Positions 1 through 7,770 of a DNA stretch of 41,421 bases are shown piece by piece. Position 1 is the first letter of the stretch. Every line of letters begins with the position of its first letter. This DNA comes from Prevotella sp. (lineage in GTDB: Bacteria > Bacteroidota > Bacteroidia > Bacteroidales > Bacteroidaceae). A model generated the notes under the pieces. That model did not search any database. It was not told the origin of the DNA and saw nothing but the letters and a program-made list of their open reading frames with translations. Location: assembly GCA_017554385.1 (NCBI GenBank), contig JAFZIL010000080.1:1-41421 (forward strand), given 5' to 3'. The position numbers and the translations under genes were made by a program.

Positions 1-22
1 GTAAGTTATTACTCCTGTTGTC

Positions 23-140
23 TGTCCAAATGTGTCCAATAGTGTCCAAATGTGTCCAATGTGTGCCACGTGGGGACATCGGTTAGCAATCCAATGGTGT
101 CCAATGCGTGCCAGTCGGAGACATTGAGCTAGCATTTGCC
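23..140. repeat. TGTCCAA 10-bp tandem repeats and a diverged longer duplication
   Basis: Positions 23-62 are four 10-bp units beginning TGTCCAA. From about 51 a longer unit starts (GTGTCCAATGTGTGCCA, then a GGGGACAT segment and TTAGCAAT) and is repeated in diverged form from about 96 (GTGTCCAATGCGTGCCA, then GGAGACAT and CTAGCAT). This gives a nested pattern: a short repeat inside an imperfect duplication of about 45 bp. I see no flanking target-site duplication or transposase. Function unknown. Confidence 0.7.
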
Positions 141-141
141 A

Positions 142-164
142 ACGTTGGGATTTTTCCCAAACGT
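142..164 (-). terminator. Hairpin downstream of mnmE, possible terminator
   Basis: The segment pairs ACGTT-GGGA with TCCC-AAACGT around a short A/T loop, with one bulged base. It lies about 137 nt past the mnmE stop. It lacks a clear T-tract on the minus strand, so termination is only a guess. Confidence 0.25.
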
Positions 165-300
165 ACAAATAACGTACAAAAATGAGCGAAAAAAATATCA
201 CCAACGATTAACGCTGATGATATTGCGAGTGTGGAAATGCTTGATATTAAACGGCTTATGTCATATCGAGTAATATCGAGTGATAACCGCTAATCGTATT

Positions 301-1677
301 CTATTTTCCCACGCAGAAGTGCTGAAAGATGTTTTCAAGGACTTCGTTGGGGGTTATCTGGCCGCCGGTGATTTCGGCAAGGATGTCGAGGGTGAGGCGC
401 AGGTCTTCGGCAAGGAGGTCGCCACTTAAATGTTGGTTCATGCCCTCGAGAACGCGGGCGATGCCTTCGTGAGCACGTACCAGCGCATCGTAGTGACGGG
501 CACTGCTGACGATGACATCAGATTCGGAAAGCGAGGGGATGTCGGCTGCCTGATAGATGATAGATTCCAGTTCGTCGAGGTTTGTACCATATTTGGCGCT
601 GATGGCCAAGAAACGAGCGGATTGAGGAAGGTTGAGGGACAGTTCCTCATGGGTTTGACTTGTATGCTTGTCGACCTTGTTCTGTATGATTATCAGCGAT
701 TTGCCTTTACATCGCTCTTCCATTTCTTTAATATCGCCTGAGTCGAGCTTCGCATCGATGAGCCAGAGGACGATGCGGGCTTTCTCGATGGCAGCATAGG
801 TACGCTCGATACCTATTTGCTCTACTTTGTCGGTGGTTTGACGGATGCCCGCGGTATCGATAAAGCGGAAAGTCACTCCTTGGATGTCGATGGTGTCTTC
901 GATGGTGTCGCGTGTGGTGCCATGAATATCCGAAACGATGGCACGATCCTCATTCAGCAGGCGATTGAGCAGGGTGGATTTGCCCACGTTGGTCTTGCCG
1001 ACGATGGCTACTGGAATGCCTTGTTTCAAGGCTTGTCCCGTCTCGAAGCTATGGGCAAGGCGCGAGATGTGTGTATCAATTGCCTTAGTAAGTGCCGACA
1101 GCTCCCTACGGTCGGCAAATTCGAGGTCTTCGTGGTCGGAGAAGTCGAGTTCTAGTTCAAGGAGCGAGGTGAGCTTCAGCAGCTGTTCTCTTAATCGAGA
1201 CAGTTCTGTGGAGATGCCGCCACGCAATTGGCTCATGGCCATCTGGTGGGTGGCGCGGTTGTTGGAGGCAATAAGGTCGGCGACGGCCTCTGCCTGGCTG
1301 AGGTCCATCTTGCCGTTGAGATAGGCCCGTTGGGTGTACTCGCCTGGGCGGGCTATGCGACAGCCGTGCTGCACAAGTAGTTCCAACACCCTGTGTAATA
1401 TGTAAGCGGAGCCGTGACAGCTGATCTCGGCACTATCTTCGCCCGTATAGGAATGGGGCGCCTTGAACACGGAAACCAGCACTTCGTCGAGGAGCTTTGA
1501 GGTTTGAGAATTGTCGATGATGTGGCCGTAATGAATGGTGTTGGCGGGAGCCTGCGTGAGGTCCTTACTGAACACATGAGAAAGAATCTCAAGTGACTGG
1601 GCACCTGAGATTCTTATGATTCCTAACGCTCCGCCAGGAGCAGTTGCCAATGCACAAATGGTATCCACAAACCTCAA
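301..1677 (-). CDS. mnmE: tRNA uridine-5-carboxymethylaminomethyl modification GTPase MnmE
   Basis: MnmE works with MnmG to modify U34 of certain tRNAs in the cytoplasm. All landmarks are present. The N-terminal folate-binding domain starts at DTICALAT. The inserted G domain has GKTNVGKS at residues 227-234, TTRD at 254-257 and DTAG at 274-277, and NKVD follows. The protein ends in FCVGK, the family's C-terminal Cys motif. Length (458 aa) is normal. The start is odd. No in-frame ATG exists: a TGA lies just upstream, leaving TTG at 1677 or GTG at 1668 as start. GTG would give (M)DTICALAT, which matches the usual family N-terminus best. The start sits inside a heptamer repeat array. A second degenerate heptamer run encodes the loop SQTSKL (residues 57-62). 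It is the last gene of the PD40-udp-mnmE operon. Confidence 0.95.
   Translation of the reverse strand: MRFVDTICALATAPGGALGIIRISGAQSLEILSHVFSKDLTQAPANTIHYGHIIDNSQTSKLLDEVLVSVFKAPHSYTGEDSAEISCHGSAYILHRVLELLVQHGCRIARPGEYTQRAYLNGKMDLSQAEAVADLIASNNRATHQMAMSQLRGGISTELSRLREQLLKLTSLLELELDFSDHEDLEFADRRELSALTKAIDTHISRLAHSFETGQALKQGIPVAIVGKTNVGKSTLLNRLLNEDRAIVSDIHGTTRDTIEDTIDIQGVTFRFIDTAGIRQTTDKVEQIGIERTYAAIEKARIVLWLIDAKLDSGDIKEMEERCKGKSLIIIQNKVDKHTSQTHEELSLNLPQSARFLAISAKYGTNLDELESIIYQAADIPSLSESDVIVSSARHYDALVRAHEGIARVLEGMNQHLSGDLLAEDLRLTLDILAEITGGQITPNEVLENIFQHFCVGK
1494..1514 (-). repeat. Degenerate heptamer run inside mnmE
   Basis: Three 7-bp units (plus strand GCTTTGA, GGTTTGA, GAATTGT) resemble the array at the gene's own start. 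They encode the loop residues around SQTSKL in the N-terminal domain, just before the conserved DEVLVSVFKAPHSYTGED segment. The reading frame is kept. Confidence 0.5.
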
Positions 1678-1693
1678 ATCTCAAACCTCAAAC
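1666..1693 (-). repeat. Heptamer array spanning the udp stop / mnmE start junction
   Basis: Read on the minus strand, four 7-bp units (GTTTGAG, GTTTGAG, ATTTGAG, GTTTGTG) follow directly on the udp stop codon TAG. They contain both possible mnmE start codons (TTG 1677, GTG 1668) and the in-frame TGA before them. Because the unit is not a multiple of three, loss or gain of one unit changes which frame precedes mnmE. Confidence 0.85.
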
Positions 1694-2572
1694 CTAAATG
1701 CGGTCGAGCACTTTGGTGATGAGCGTATCGATGCTGTTCTTGTACTCGGTATTCATTTCCTTGGCATAGCGGTTGGCAATGACCATACAGCAGGTCATAG
1801 CACGATGGCCAAGCAGCGAGGCAAGACCGGCAAGGGCCGACGACTCCATCTCGAAGTTGCAGATATTCATGCCGTCATATTCGAACGACTCGATCTTCTT
1901 GTTCTGGTCAGGGTCGAGAACATCGGCACGGAGCACGCGTCCCTGTGGGCCATAGAAGCCACCGCAAGCCACCGTATATCCCTTGACCATATCGTCCTGT
2001 GCCACCTGGTCGATGAGGGCTTTGTCGGCAACAGCCACGTATGGGGCGCCCTTGATGGGATTCCACTGCATGTGCTCGCAGAAGGCTTTCTCCATTTCCA
2101 GGTCGCAGACGTTGTTGCGTCCGGCATAGTAGTTGAGCAGACCGTCGAAGCCGATGCTCTTGACCGAGGCGATGAAGGTGCCTACGGGCGTATAGGGCTG
2201 CAGGCCTCCACAAGTGCCTATGCGTACCATAGTGAGGGTACGGTGCTCAGGACGTTCCTCGCGCGTGGCGTAGTCGATGTTGGCAAGGGTGTCGAGCTCG
2301 TTGGCTACGATGTCGATGTTGTCGCAGCCGATGCCGTGACTCTGACAGGTGATGCGCTTGCCCTTGTAGGTACCCGTGATGGTGTGGAACTCACGGCTGC
2401 TGACCTCGCACTCTTTCGTGTCGAAGTGGTCGGCAACGGTGTTTACTCGGGCTGGATCGCCCACAAGGATAATCCTGTCTGCCATCTGTTCGGGCTTAAG
2501 GTGCAGATGGAAACATGAGCCGTCTTCGTTGATGATCAGCTCGGAGGGGGCGAATGTTTTAGCTTGACTCAT
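1694..2572 (-). CDS. udp: Uridine phosphorylase-type nucleoside phosphorylase
   Basis: The 292-residue protein has the NP-I nucleoside phosphorylase pattern. There is a phosphate-binding ILVGDPARV near residue 36, SHGIGCDNIDI in the middle, a RIGTCGGLQ segment, and the ribose-binding FEMESSALAGLA followed by VIANRY near the C-terminus. The family cleaves uridine with phosphate to uracil and ribose-1-phosphate (nucleoside salvage, cytoplasm). The ATG at 2572 is 12 bp after the upstream PD40 gene, and the TAG stop abuts the heptamer array before mnmE, so the three genes are probably co-transcribed. Uridine specificity is inferred from overall similarity; another nucleoside phosphorylase of the family remains possible. 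Confidence 0.88.
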   Translation of the reverse strand: MSQAKTFAPSELIINEDGSCFHLHLKPEQMADRIILVGDPARVNTVADHFDTKECEVSSREFHTITGTYKGKRITCQSHGIGCDNIDIVANELDTLANIDYATREERPEHRTLTMVRIGTCGGLQPYTPVGTFIASVKSIGFDGLLNYYAGRNNVCDLEMEKAFCEHMQWNPIKGAPYVAVADKALIDQVAQDDMVKGYTVACGGFYGPQGRVLRADVLDPDQNKKIESFEYDGMNICNFEMESSALAGLASLLGHRAMTCCMVIANRYAKEMNTEYKNSIDTLITKVLDRI

Positions 2573-2584
2573 AGTAATAGGCGT

Positions 2585-3754
2585 TTAGTTAGACAATTCG
2601 TTGTTTCTTATTTCTTTCTCGAGGAACTGTATCTGCAGCGCCAGCCGGTGCTGCTGCTCTTCGAGTTCAAGTATCTCGCTATACAGGCGGTTGCGGTCAA
2701 GTACCGAGGCGTTGGGATAGTCATTGCGGTCTTTCAGCAGCTTTGCGGAGACATTGTCGTAGATCTTCTGCATGGAAAGCAATTCACGCATACGTGAGGC
2801 ATTGTCAGGGTCACGGAAGTCGTTGAAGGAACGGCATACGGTCTTGTCGTCGACAATGAAAGTGAAGCTGCCCTTCGACTCATTGCGCTTCTGGCGTGCA
2901 ATGTCAGACGACTGGCGCAGGCGCTCCAGGCGCTGCAGGGCTGCTGTGCGCTGACGGTTGTTGCCCCACGTGTCGCTGATCTGGGCAATATTGGCGAAAC
3001 GACGGATGGCCGTGCCTCCAATGGCATCGATATCGTAGACACTCCTCGTAGCAGAGGGAACGAACGTATAGACACACACCATACCCTCCGGCTGACGGCG
3101 ACTGGATGCGAAGAAGCCGATGGAATCCTGCTCGCTGATGACATAGAGAAAATCGTCAGCTTCGGAATTAAAGGGCAATCCGATATTCTCAGGCTTCAGG
3201 AAGCGTCCGCTCTCAGCATCAAAACGCGTATAGTAGATGTCATAGCCTCCAAGGCCTCTGCCGCCACGTGCTGCGAAAAAGAGTGTCTGCCCGTCGGGCA
3301 TCATGTAGGGGAAGCCCATATCGGTAAGGCCGTCTTCTTCAAGTCCCTTCAACGGTTCGGGCGTGCTCCACTCGTTTGCCAGCAAATCGCAGGAATAGAG
3401 ACGCATGCCGCCATTGCCGTTGTTCATGGAGAAGACGCACTTGTTGCCCAGCTCGTTGACATAGACAATGTCACTTGCCTGACCAGGGGCGTGAAAGAAA
3501 TCTTTGTACGTACTGAGACTTCCTTCCTCCCGGTTGGTATAGAAGGCATCAAGCAACTGGTTGCGACTAACAACGACACTATCGATAAAGGTTACCTTCT
3601 GGGTAGCCGAAAGCATCTCTGTGAATCGGGGATTCTCTGCAGGAGCCTCGACCTTTGGGGTTTTCTTTGCAACGACTTTCTTCTTTTGTGCAGATGCAGG
3701 CAGCACAGCAGCGAACATCGACAGCAGAAGAATAATTTTGCCTGTTTTCATCAT
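2585..3754 (-). CDS. Secreted PD40/TolB-like beta-propeller protein
   Basis: The chosen start (ATG 3754, MMKTGKIILLLSMFAAVLPASAQ) gives a clean signal peptide cut after ASAQ; the longer frame upstream lacks a good start. After a basic linker come WD40-like PD40 repeats with the typical phrases FPYMMPDGQTLFFAARGGRG and GGYDIYYTRF (about residues 140-190), and a second DxxFLYVISEQDSIGFFASSRR unit. The last third (about 270-389) is charged and probably helical or coiled coil, ending in repeated Glu/Gln/Leu segments. PD40 proteins are often periplasmic or envelope-associated; no enzymatic motif is visible. It heads the operon with udp and mnmE and has its own promoter. Precise role unknown. Confidence 0.75.
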   Translation of the reverse strand: MMKTGKIILLLSMFAAVLPASAQKKKVVAKKTPKVEAPAENPRFTEMLSATQKVTFIDSVVVSRNQLLDAFYTNREEGSLSTYKDFFHAPGQASDIVYVNELGNKCVFSMNNGNGGMRLYSCDLLANEWSTPEPLKGLEEDGLTDMGFPYMMPDGQTLFFAARGGRGLGGYDIYYTRFDAESGRFLKPENIGLPFNSEADDFLYVISEQDSIGFFASSRRQPEGMVCVYTFVPSATRSVYDIDAIGGTAIRRFANIAQISDTWGNNRQRTAALQRLERLRQSSDIARQKRNESKGSFTFIVDDKTVCRSFNDFRDPDNASRMRELLSMQKIYDNVSAKLLKDRNDYPNASVLDRNRLYSEILELEEQQHRLALQIQFLEKEIRNNELSN

Positions 3755-3775
3755 CTTAATGTTGTATTGAACAAG

Positions 3776-3806
3776 CAAAATTACAAAAAATGTGCCGACA
3801 AACAAT
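3776..3806 (-). promoter_or_regulatory. Bacteroidetes-type promoter for the PD40-udp-mnmE operon
   Basis: On the minus strand TAATTTTG (3776-3783) fits the -7 consensus TAnnTTTG, and a TTG (3803-3805) lies 19 bp upstream as the -33 element. Transcription would begin just before the ATG at 3754, giving a very short leader. Confidence 0.7.
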
Positions 3807-3831
3807 GAATAGCGCGTCGAATTAATTCTTT

Positions 3832-4581
3832 TTAAGAATCTTCGATAAGCAAGCCGCTGTCAGCAAGGGCACGCCAGACAGAGAAACGGGCCTCTGGATT
3901 CAGCCGCTGCATCTCCTCAAACAAGCGGACAACCGAGGTGCGATGGGTGTCATGCTCGTAGGGACAGAGCAGCTTTTGCTTCTCATAGCCACGCAGTTCG
4001 GCATAGCGGGCAATGTCTGATTCAGGTACCATGCAGAGAGGGCGGATAATGGCAATGGGCATCTTTCTCAGCTGTAGACGTGCAGGCATCGTGCCGAAGC
4101 GCCCCTGGAATGTGAGGTTCATCAAGGCGGTATGGATAAGGTCGTCCTGATGATGGCCAAGGGCTATTTTGTTGCAACCCAGTTGTTGAGCCAGGTTGAA
4201 CATCTGCTTACGACGGTTCCACGAGCAAAGGAAGCAGGGAGGCTTGGATTTGAACTGAGGATCGGTAACTGACAACTGAGAGTCGAAGCTGGTAGTGACA
4301 ATGTGCAAGGGAACGTCGAGGTCGTCGCAGAATTGTTGCAGATAATCGGTGGAACTCTCATACCGGATGTTTTCCATCCGCACATGGATAGCCTCAACCC
4401 TGAAACGGGGATGGTTGATGCGCGAACGACGGGCAAGCATTTCCAACAGGCATAACGAATCCTTGCCACCCGAAAGGCCTACGAGGACGTGGTCGTCGTC
4501 CTCGAGGAGCCGATAGGTGGCAAAGGCCTTGACAAAACGTTCGTTGATGCGATGCTCCAACTGTTCCAGTTCGGTTCTCAT
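3832..4581 (-). CDS. ttcA: TtcA-family tRNA 2-thiocytidine biosynthesis protein (PP-loop ATPase)
   Basis: The 249-aa protein carries the PP-loop SGGKDS (residues 37-42), CFLC (C116, C119) as the Cys pair, a third Cys at 206 in LLCPYEH, and GHHQDD (142-147). This is the pattern of TtcA enzymes, which hold an iron-sulfur cluster and thiolate C32 of tRNA. ATG 4581 directly abuts the trpA stop codon, so the gene is at the 3' end of the trp operon transcript. A loop of about ten residues (SQLSVTDPQF, 101-110) just before the CxxC is encoded by heptamer repeats. A related PP-loop tRNA thiolase with another substrate cannot be excluded. Confidence 0.82.
   Translation of the reverse strand: MRTELEQLEHRINERFVKAFATYRLLEDDDHVLVGLSGGKDSLCLLEMLARRSRINHPRFRVEAIHVRMENIRYESSTDYLQQFCDDLDVPLHIVTTSFDSQLSVTDPQFKSKPPCFLCSWNRRKQMFNLAQQLGCNKIALGHHQDDLIHTALMNLTFQGRFGTMPARLQLRKMPIAIIRPLCMVPESDIARYAELRGYEKQKLLCPYEHDTHRTSVVRLFEEMQRLNPEARFSVWRALADSGLLIEDS
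4253..4280 (-). repeat. Heptamer run inside the ttcA-like gene
   Basis: Four 7-bp units on the plus strand (AACTGAG, GATCGGT, AACTGAC, AACTGAG) encode most of the loop SQLSVTDPQF before the CxxC motif. Three of four units are near-identical and the frame is open. Confidence 0.65.
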
Positions 4582-5358
4582 CTATTCAGAAAGGGCTTTG
4601 AACAGACGGTCGAGTGCGCCATCGGCACTTCCCTCCTCGCTGAGCAGGGTGACGAACTTCGAGCCGATGATGGCACCGGCGGCGTTGGCTTGTGCACTTT
4701 CAAGGGTCTGCTTGTTCGAGATACCGAAGCCAATCATGCGCGGATTGCGCAGATGCATGGCGTTGATACGGCGAAAGTATTCCTGCTTCTGCTCGTCGAA
4801 CGACTTCTGAGCACCTGTAATGGCGGCACTCGAAACCATATAGATGAAGCCGTCGGTATGGTCGTCGATGAAGCGTATGCGCTCCTCCGAGGTCTCAGGC
4901 GTGATGAGCATGATGACGCGCAGGTCGTAGCGGTCGGCCACAGGCTTCACCTCGTCCATATAGTCCTTGAAAGGCAGGTCGGGGATGATCATGCCGCTGA
5001 CACCGCTCTCCACACACTGCTGGCAGAAGCGCTCGATGCCCATCTGCATGATGGGGTTCAGATAACCCATCAGCACCAACGGGATGCGCACTTCGTCCTT
5101 GATGGCCTTCAACTGGTCGAAGAGCGTCTGCAGGGTCATACCGTTTTTCAACGCAGTGGTGGCAGCGTCCTGGATAACAGGGCCGTCGGCCATAGGGTCG
5201 CTGAAGGGAATGCCCACCTCAATCATGTCGATGCCGCGACGCTCTAGGGTGCGGATGACGTCGGCTGTGCCGTTGAGCGTGGGTGCTCCTGCGCAGAAAT
5301 AAAGCGAGAGGAGCTTGCGGTCTTGTCGCTGAGAGAAAAGTTGATTGATCTTATTCAT
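4582..5358 (-). CDS. trpA: Tryptophan synthase alpha subunit
   Basis: The 258-aa TIM-barrel protein cleaves indole-3-glycerol phosphate to indole and glyceraldehyde-3-phosphate, passing indole to TrpB. The catalytic signature is clear: [16 protein letters not shown] with the acid residues E47 and D58, followed by [20 protein letters not shown] and, near the end, GFGISNKQT and GAIIGSKFV for phosphate binding. Length is slightly below the usual 265. It is the last trp gene of the operon and abuts the ttcA-like gene. In this operon trpA and trpB lie at opposite ends. Confidence 0.97.
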   Translation of the reverse strand: MNKINQLFSQRQDRKLLSLYFCAGAPTLNGTADVIRTLERRGIDMIEVGIPFSDPMADGPVIQDAATTALKNGMTLQTLFDQLKAIKDEVRIPLVLMGYLNPIMQMGIERFCQQCVESGVSGMIIPDLPFKDYMDEVKPVADRYDLRVIMLITPETSEERIRFIDDHTDGFIYMVSSAAITGAQKSFDEQKQEYFRRINAMHLRNPRMIGFGISNKQTLESAQANAAGAIIGSKFVTLLSEEGSADGALDRLFKALSE

Positions 5359-5373
5359 TGTCTTATCGTTTTT

Positions 5374-6036
5374 TTATGGATGCTTGAGGTCATTGATAAA
5401 CTGTCGGAGCAGGGCTACATCCTTCACGCCAGGAGCAGTCTCGAAGCGCGAGTTCAGGTCGATGCCGAAGCATTTCTCATGATGGAAGGCTTCCACACGC
5501 ATGGCGTCGTCAGGCCCTATACCGCCACTAAGCAGGAAAGGCACGTCACCGTCATAGGCTTGAAGCACGCTCCAGTCGAACTGCTCGCCGCTGCCACCCA
5601 CCGTCTTGCACTTGGTGTCAAAGAGAAAGTAATCCACGCAGTCGGCATACGCCTTATACGTCGCTACATCGTCGGTCTCAGCCACGCTGATGGCTTTCAT
5701 CATCTTGATGCCGTCACCTAATGTGCGTCGCAGGTTACGGATGAGCGTAGGCGTTTCATGCCCGTGCAGCTGAACAATGTCAAGCCCGCAACTCACCACA
5801 CGTGTGATGACATCCTGAGCCGTAGGGTCGACAAAGACACCTACCTTCTTGGGGGCGAGGAGCGATGTGAGCGGCGAGAGTGGAGCTTCGTCGGGCAGGA
5901 GGCCGGCACGTATGGGGAGCATGCTCACAAAGCGGGGCGACTTTGGCCAGAAAATCATCCCTATCCAGTCGACACCGAGTGCCGCGACCTCGCGAATATT
6001 GTCGGCCTCGCGCAAGCCACATACCTTAATTATCAT
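5374..6036 (-). CDS. trpF: Phosphoribosylanthranilate isomerase
   Basis: TrpF converts N-(5-phosphoribosyl)anthranilate to the deoxyribulose form. The 220-aa protein begins with KVCGLRE, which contains the catalytic Cys6, and continues with DWIGMIFWPKSPRFV, VGVFVD, VQLHGHE, YFLFDTK, GGSGEQFDWS and the phosphate-binding LSGGIGPDDA and GIDLNSRFE. Its ATG overlaps the trpC stop by 4 bp, which suggests translational coupling. Confidence 0.97.
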   Translation of the reverse strand: MIIKVCGLREADNIREVAALGVDWIGMIFWPKSPRFVSMLPIRAGLLPDEAPLSPLTSLLAPKKVGVFVDPTAQDVITRVVSCGLDIVQLHGHETPTLIRNLRRTLGDGIKMMKAISVAETDDVATYKAYADCVDYFLFDTKCKTVGGSGEQFDWSVLQAYDGDVPFLLSGGIGPDDAMRVEAFHHEKCFGIDLNSRFETAPGVKDVALLRQFINDLKHP

Positions 6037-6767
6037 ATTCTACTGATCAACTGTTGCAAAGCCTGTCCAGGGTCGGCTTCGCGCATAAACGTTTCACCGA
6101 TAAGGAAGCCACGAAAACCTGCCTGACGCAGTTCGTGTATGGTCTCAGGACGGGAGATGCCGCTCTCGCTTACCTTCACAGCATCCTTCGGAAGCAGTTC
6201 AGCAAGACGGAAAGAGTTCTCAACATCGGTGACAAACGAGCCGAGATTTCGATTGTTGACACCGCACATATCAGGCTCCAAGTCAGCATATTCCAGCTCT
6301 TCGTTTGAGTGCATCTCAAGCAGCACCTCCAAGCCCAGCTGATGGGCAGTGTGCAGGAGTGTTTTGCACTCCTGTTTGGTGAGGCACGCAGCGATGAGCA
6401 GTACGGCAGAGGCACCGCAAAGTAGCGCCTCGTAAAGCTGCAGCTCGCTGACGACAAAGTTCTTGTAGAGCACAGGAATGGTCACACCCGAGCGGCGAGC
6501 CGTACGGATAAAGTCGTCGTGACCACCGAAGTAGTGCTTGTCGGTGAGGATGCTCAGAGCGGCGGCACCGTTCTGCTGGTAGGAAAGGGGAATGACGTCT
6601 GCCCTACCCTCTTCCTTAATCCAGCCTTTGGACGGCGAACGACGCTTGAACTCGGCAATGATGCCGCTATCACTATCAAGCAGAGCCTGGCGCATCGAGG
6701 GTTTCGGAGCAAGCATCTGCTCCAGCTCCTCGTGCTTGTGGGCAACAATCTCCTGAAGGATGTCCAT
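6033..6767 (-). CDS. trpC: Indole-3-glycerol phosphate synthase
   Basis: The 244-aa enzyme forms the indole ring. It has the conserved EFKRRSPSKG at residues 39-48 (catalytic Lys), VLYKNFVV, LLIAACL, LLEMHSNEE, GVNNRNL and, near the end, VSESGIS and GFLIGETFM. Spacing from trpD is 4 bp, and its stop overlaps trpF. TrpC and TrpF are separate proteins here, not the fused form known from enterobacteria. Confidence 0.97.
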   Translation of the reverse strand: MDILQEIVAHKHEELEQMLAPKPSMRQALLDSDSGIIAEFKRRSPSKGWIKEEGRADVIPLSYQQNGAAALSILTDKHYFGGHDDFIRTARRSGVTIPVLYKNFVVSELQLYEALLCGASAVLLIAACLTKQECKTLLHTAHQLGLEVLLEMHSNEELEYADLEPDMCGVNNRNLGSFVTDVENSFRLAELLPKDAVKVSESGISRPETIHELRQAGFRGFLIGETFMREADPGQALQQLISRI

Positions 6768-6771
6768 GAGG

Positions 6772-7770
6772 TTAGCTGTTTAGTTCCACAAACTTCTCGA
6801 ACGTCTTCCAGGCGCGTCCGCTCTCAATCGACTCGCAGGCAATGGCGATGCACTCCTCGATGCTCTTCTGTCCTTTCTCCAACACCTGAATGCCAAAGGC
6901 AGCATTAGCCATCACCACCTGTTTCTGACCGGGCAAGGCGCGGTTCTGCAGCACGGCGTCGAAAATCTGGGCGGCCTCGTCCTCCGAAGCACCGGCAACG
7001 AGTTCCTCGGGCTTGATAATGTCGAAGCCCAGATCCTTGGGATGGAAGATGCGCTCGTACTGGTTGGTTGTCACCTTGAAGTCGCCTGTGAGTGAAATCT
7101 CATCATAGCCGTCGATGGAGTTCACAATGCCGTAGTCGATGCCCAGCTTCTGATAGACATTATTGTAGAGTCGCATCTGGTCGAGGTTGGCCACACCGAG
7201 CAACTGGCATTTCGGCTGACTGGGATTGACGATGGGGCCGAGCAGGTTGAAGATGGTGGGGAACTGCAGGGCCTTGCGGATAGGACCTACGAACTTCATG
7301 GCGCTGGCAAAGAGCTGGGCATGCAGATAGACGATGCCGCACTCATTGATGGAGCGGTTGAGCTTGTCGATGTCGTTGGTGAACTGAATGCCGTGATGGG
7401 CAATGACGTTTGACGCTCCGCTGGTCGATGTGGCTGCATAGTTGCCGTGCTTGGCAACCTTGTAACCGGCACCTGCAATAACAAAGCATGAGGTGGTGGA
7501 GATGTTGAAGGTGTTCTTGCGGTCGCCTCCCGTTCCCACAACATCGATGTAGCGGTCGCAGTCGAGCGGAGCATGCACTCCCGTCTCTAACACACCGTCG
7601 CGGAAGCCTAACAACTCGTCGACAGTCACACCGCGCATCTGCAGACAGGTGAGCAAGGCGGTGATCTGCTCGTTGGGATATTCACTATGGGTGATACCAA
7701 TCAGGATCTGTTTCATTTCCTCACGGGATAGCTCCTCGTGATTCAATAGCTTGGTTAAGATTTCTTTCAT
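6772..7770 (-). CDS. trpD: Anthranilate phosphoribosyltransferase
   Basis: The 332-aa protein transfers phosphoribose from PRPP to anthranilate. It shows VVGTGGDRKNTFNIST (GTGGD at residues 79-83), KHGN at 107-110 followed by the Ser/Thr-rich SGASNV, and LLGPIVNPSQP. Its start codon overlaps the trpG stop by 4 bp. It is not fused to TrpG. Confidence 0.97.
   Translation of the reverse strand: MKEILTKLLNHEELSREEMKQILIGITHSEYPNEQITALLTCLQMRGVTVDELLGFRDGVLETGVHAPLDCDRYIDVVGTGGDRKNTFNISTTSCFVIAGAGYKVAKHGNYAATSTSGASNVIAHHGIQFTNDIDKLNRSINECGIVYLHAQLFASAMKFVGPIRKALQFPTIFNLLGPIVNPSQPKCQLLGVANLDQMRLYNNVYQKLGIDYGIVNSIDGYDEISLTGDFKVTTNQYERIFHPKDLGFDIIKPEELVAGASEDEAAQIFDAVLQNRALPGQKQVVMANAAFGIQVLEKGQKSIEECIAIACESIESGRAWKTFEKFVELNS

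Larger units (their letters stand above)
1..300. other. Gene-free, repeat-rich stretch downstream of mnmE
   Basis: No credible coding region is visible. The stretch holds a 10-bp tandem repeat (23-62), a diverged longer duplication (about 51-140), a hairpin (142-164), a twice-occurring ACGTACAAA (161-169 and 172-180) and a repeated ATATCGAGT near 270. It lies 3' of the minus-strand mnmE stop codon. What lies to its left is outside the window, so it may be a spacer between operons or the edge of a larger repeat region. Confidence 0.6.

Noticed and set aside
1616-2518. 300-aa plus-strand open frame antisense to udp
   Set aside because: It is a codon-bias shadow of the clearly recognisable uridine phosphorylase gene; no family motif, low-complexity Val/Gly/His composition.
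4489-5247. 252-aa plus-strand frame antisense to trpA
   Set aside because: Shadow of trpA/ttcA; no motif, and trpA is unambiguous on the other strand.
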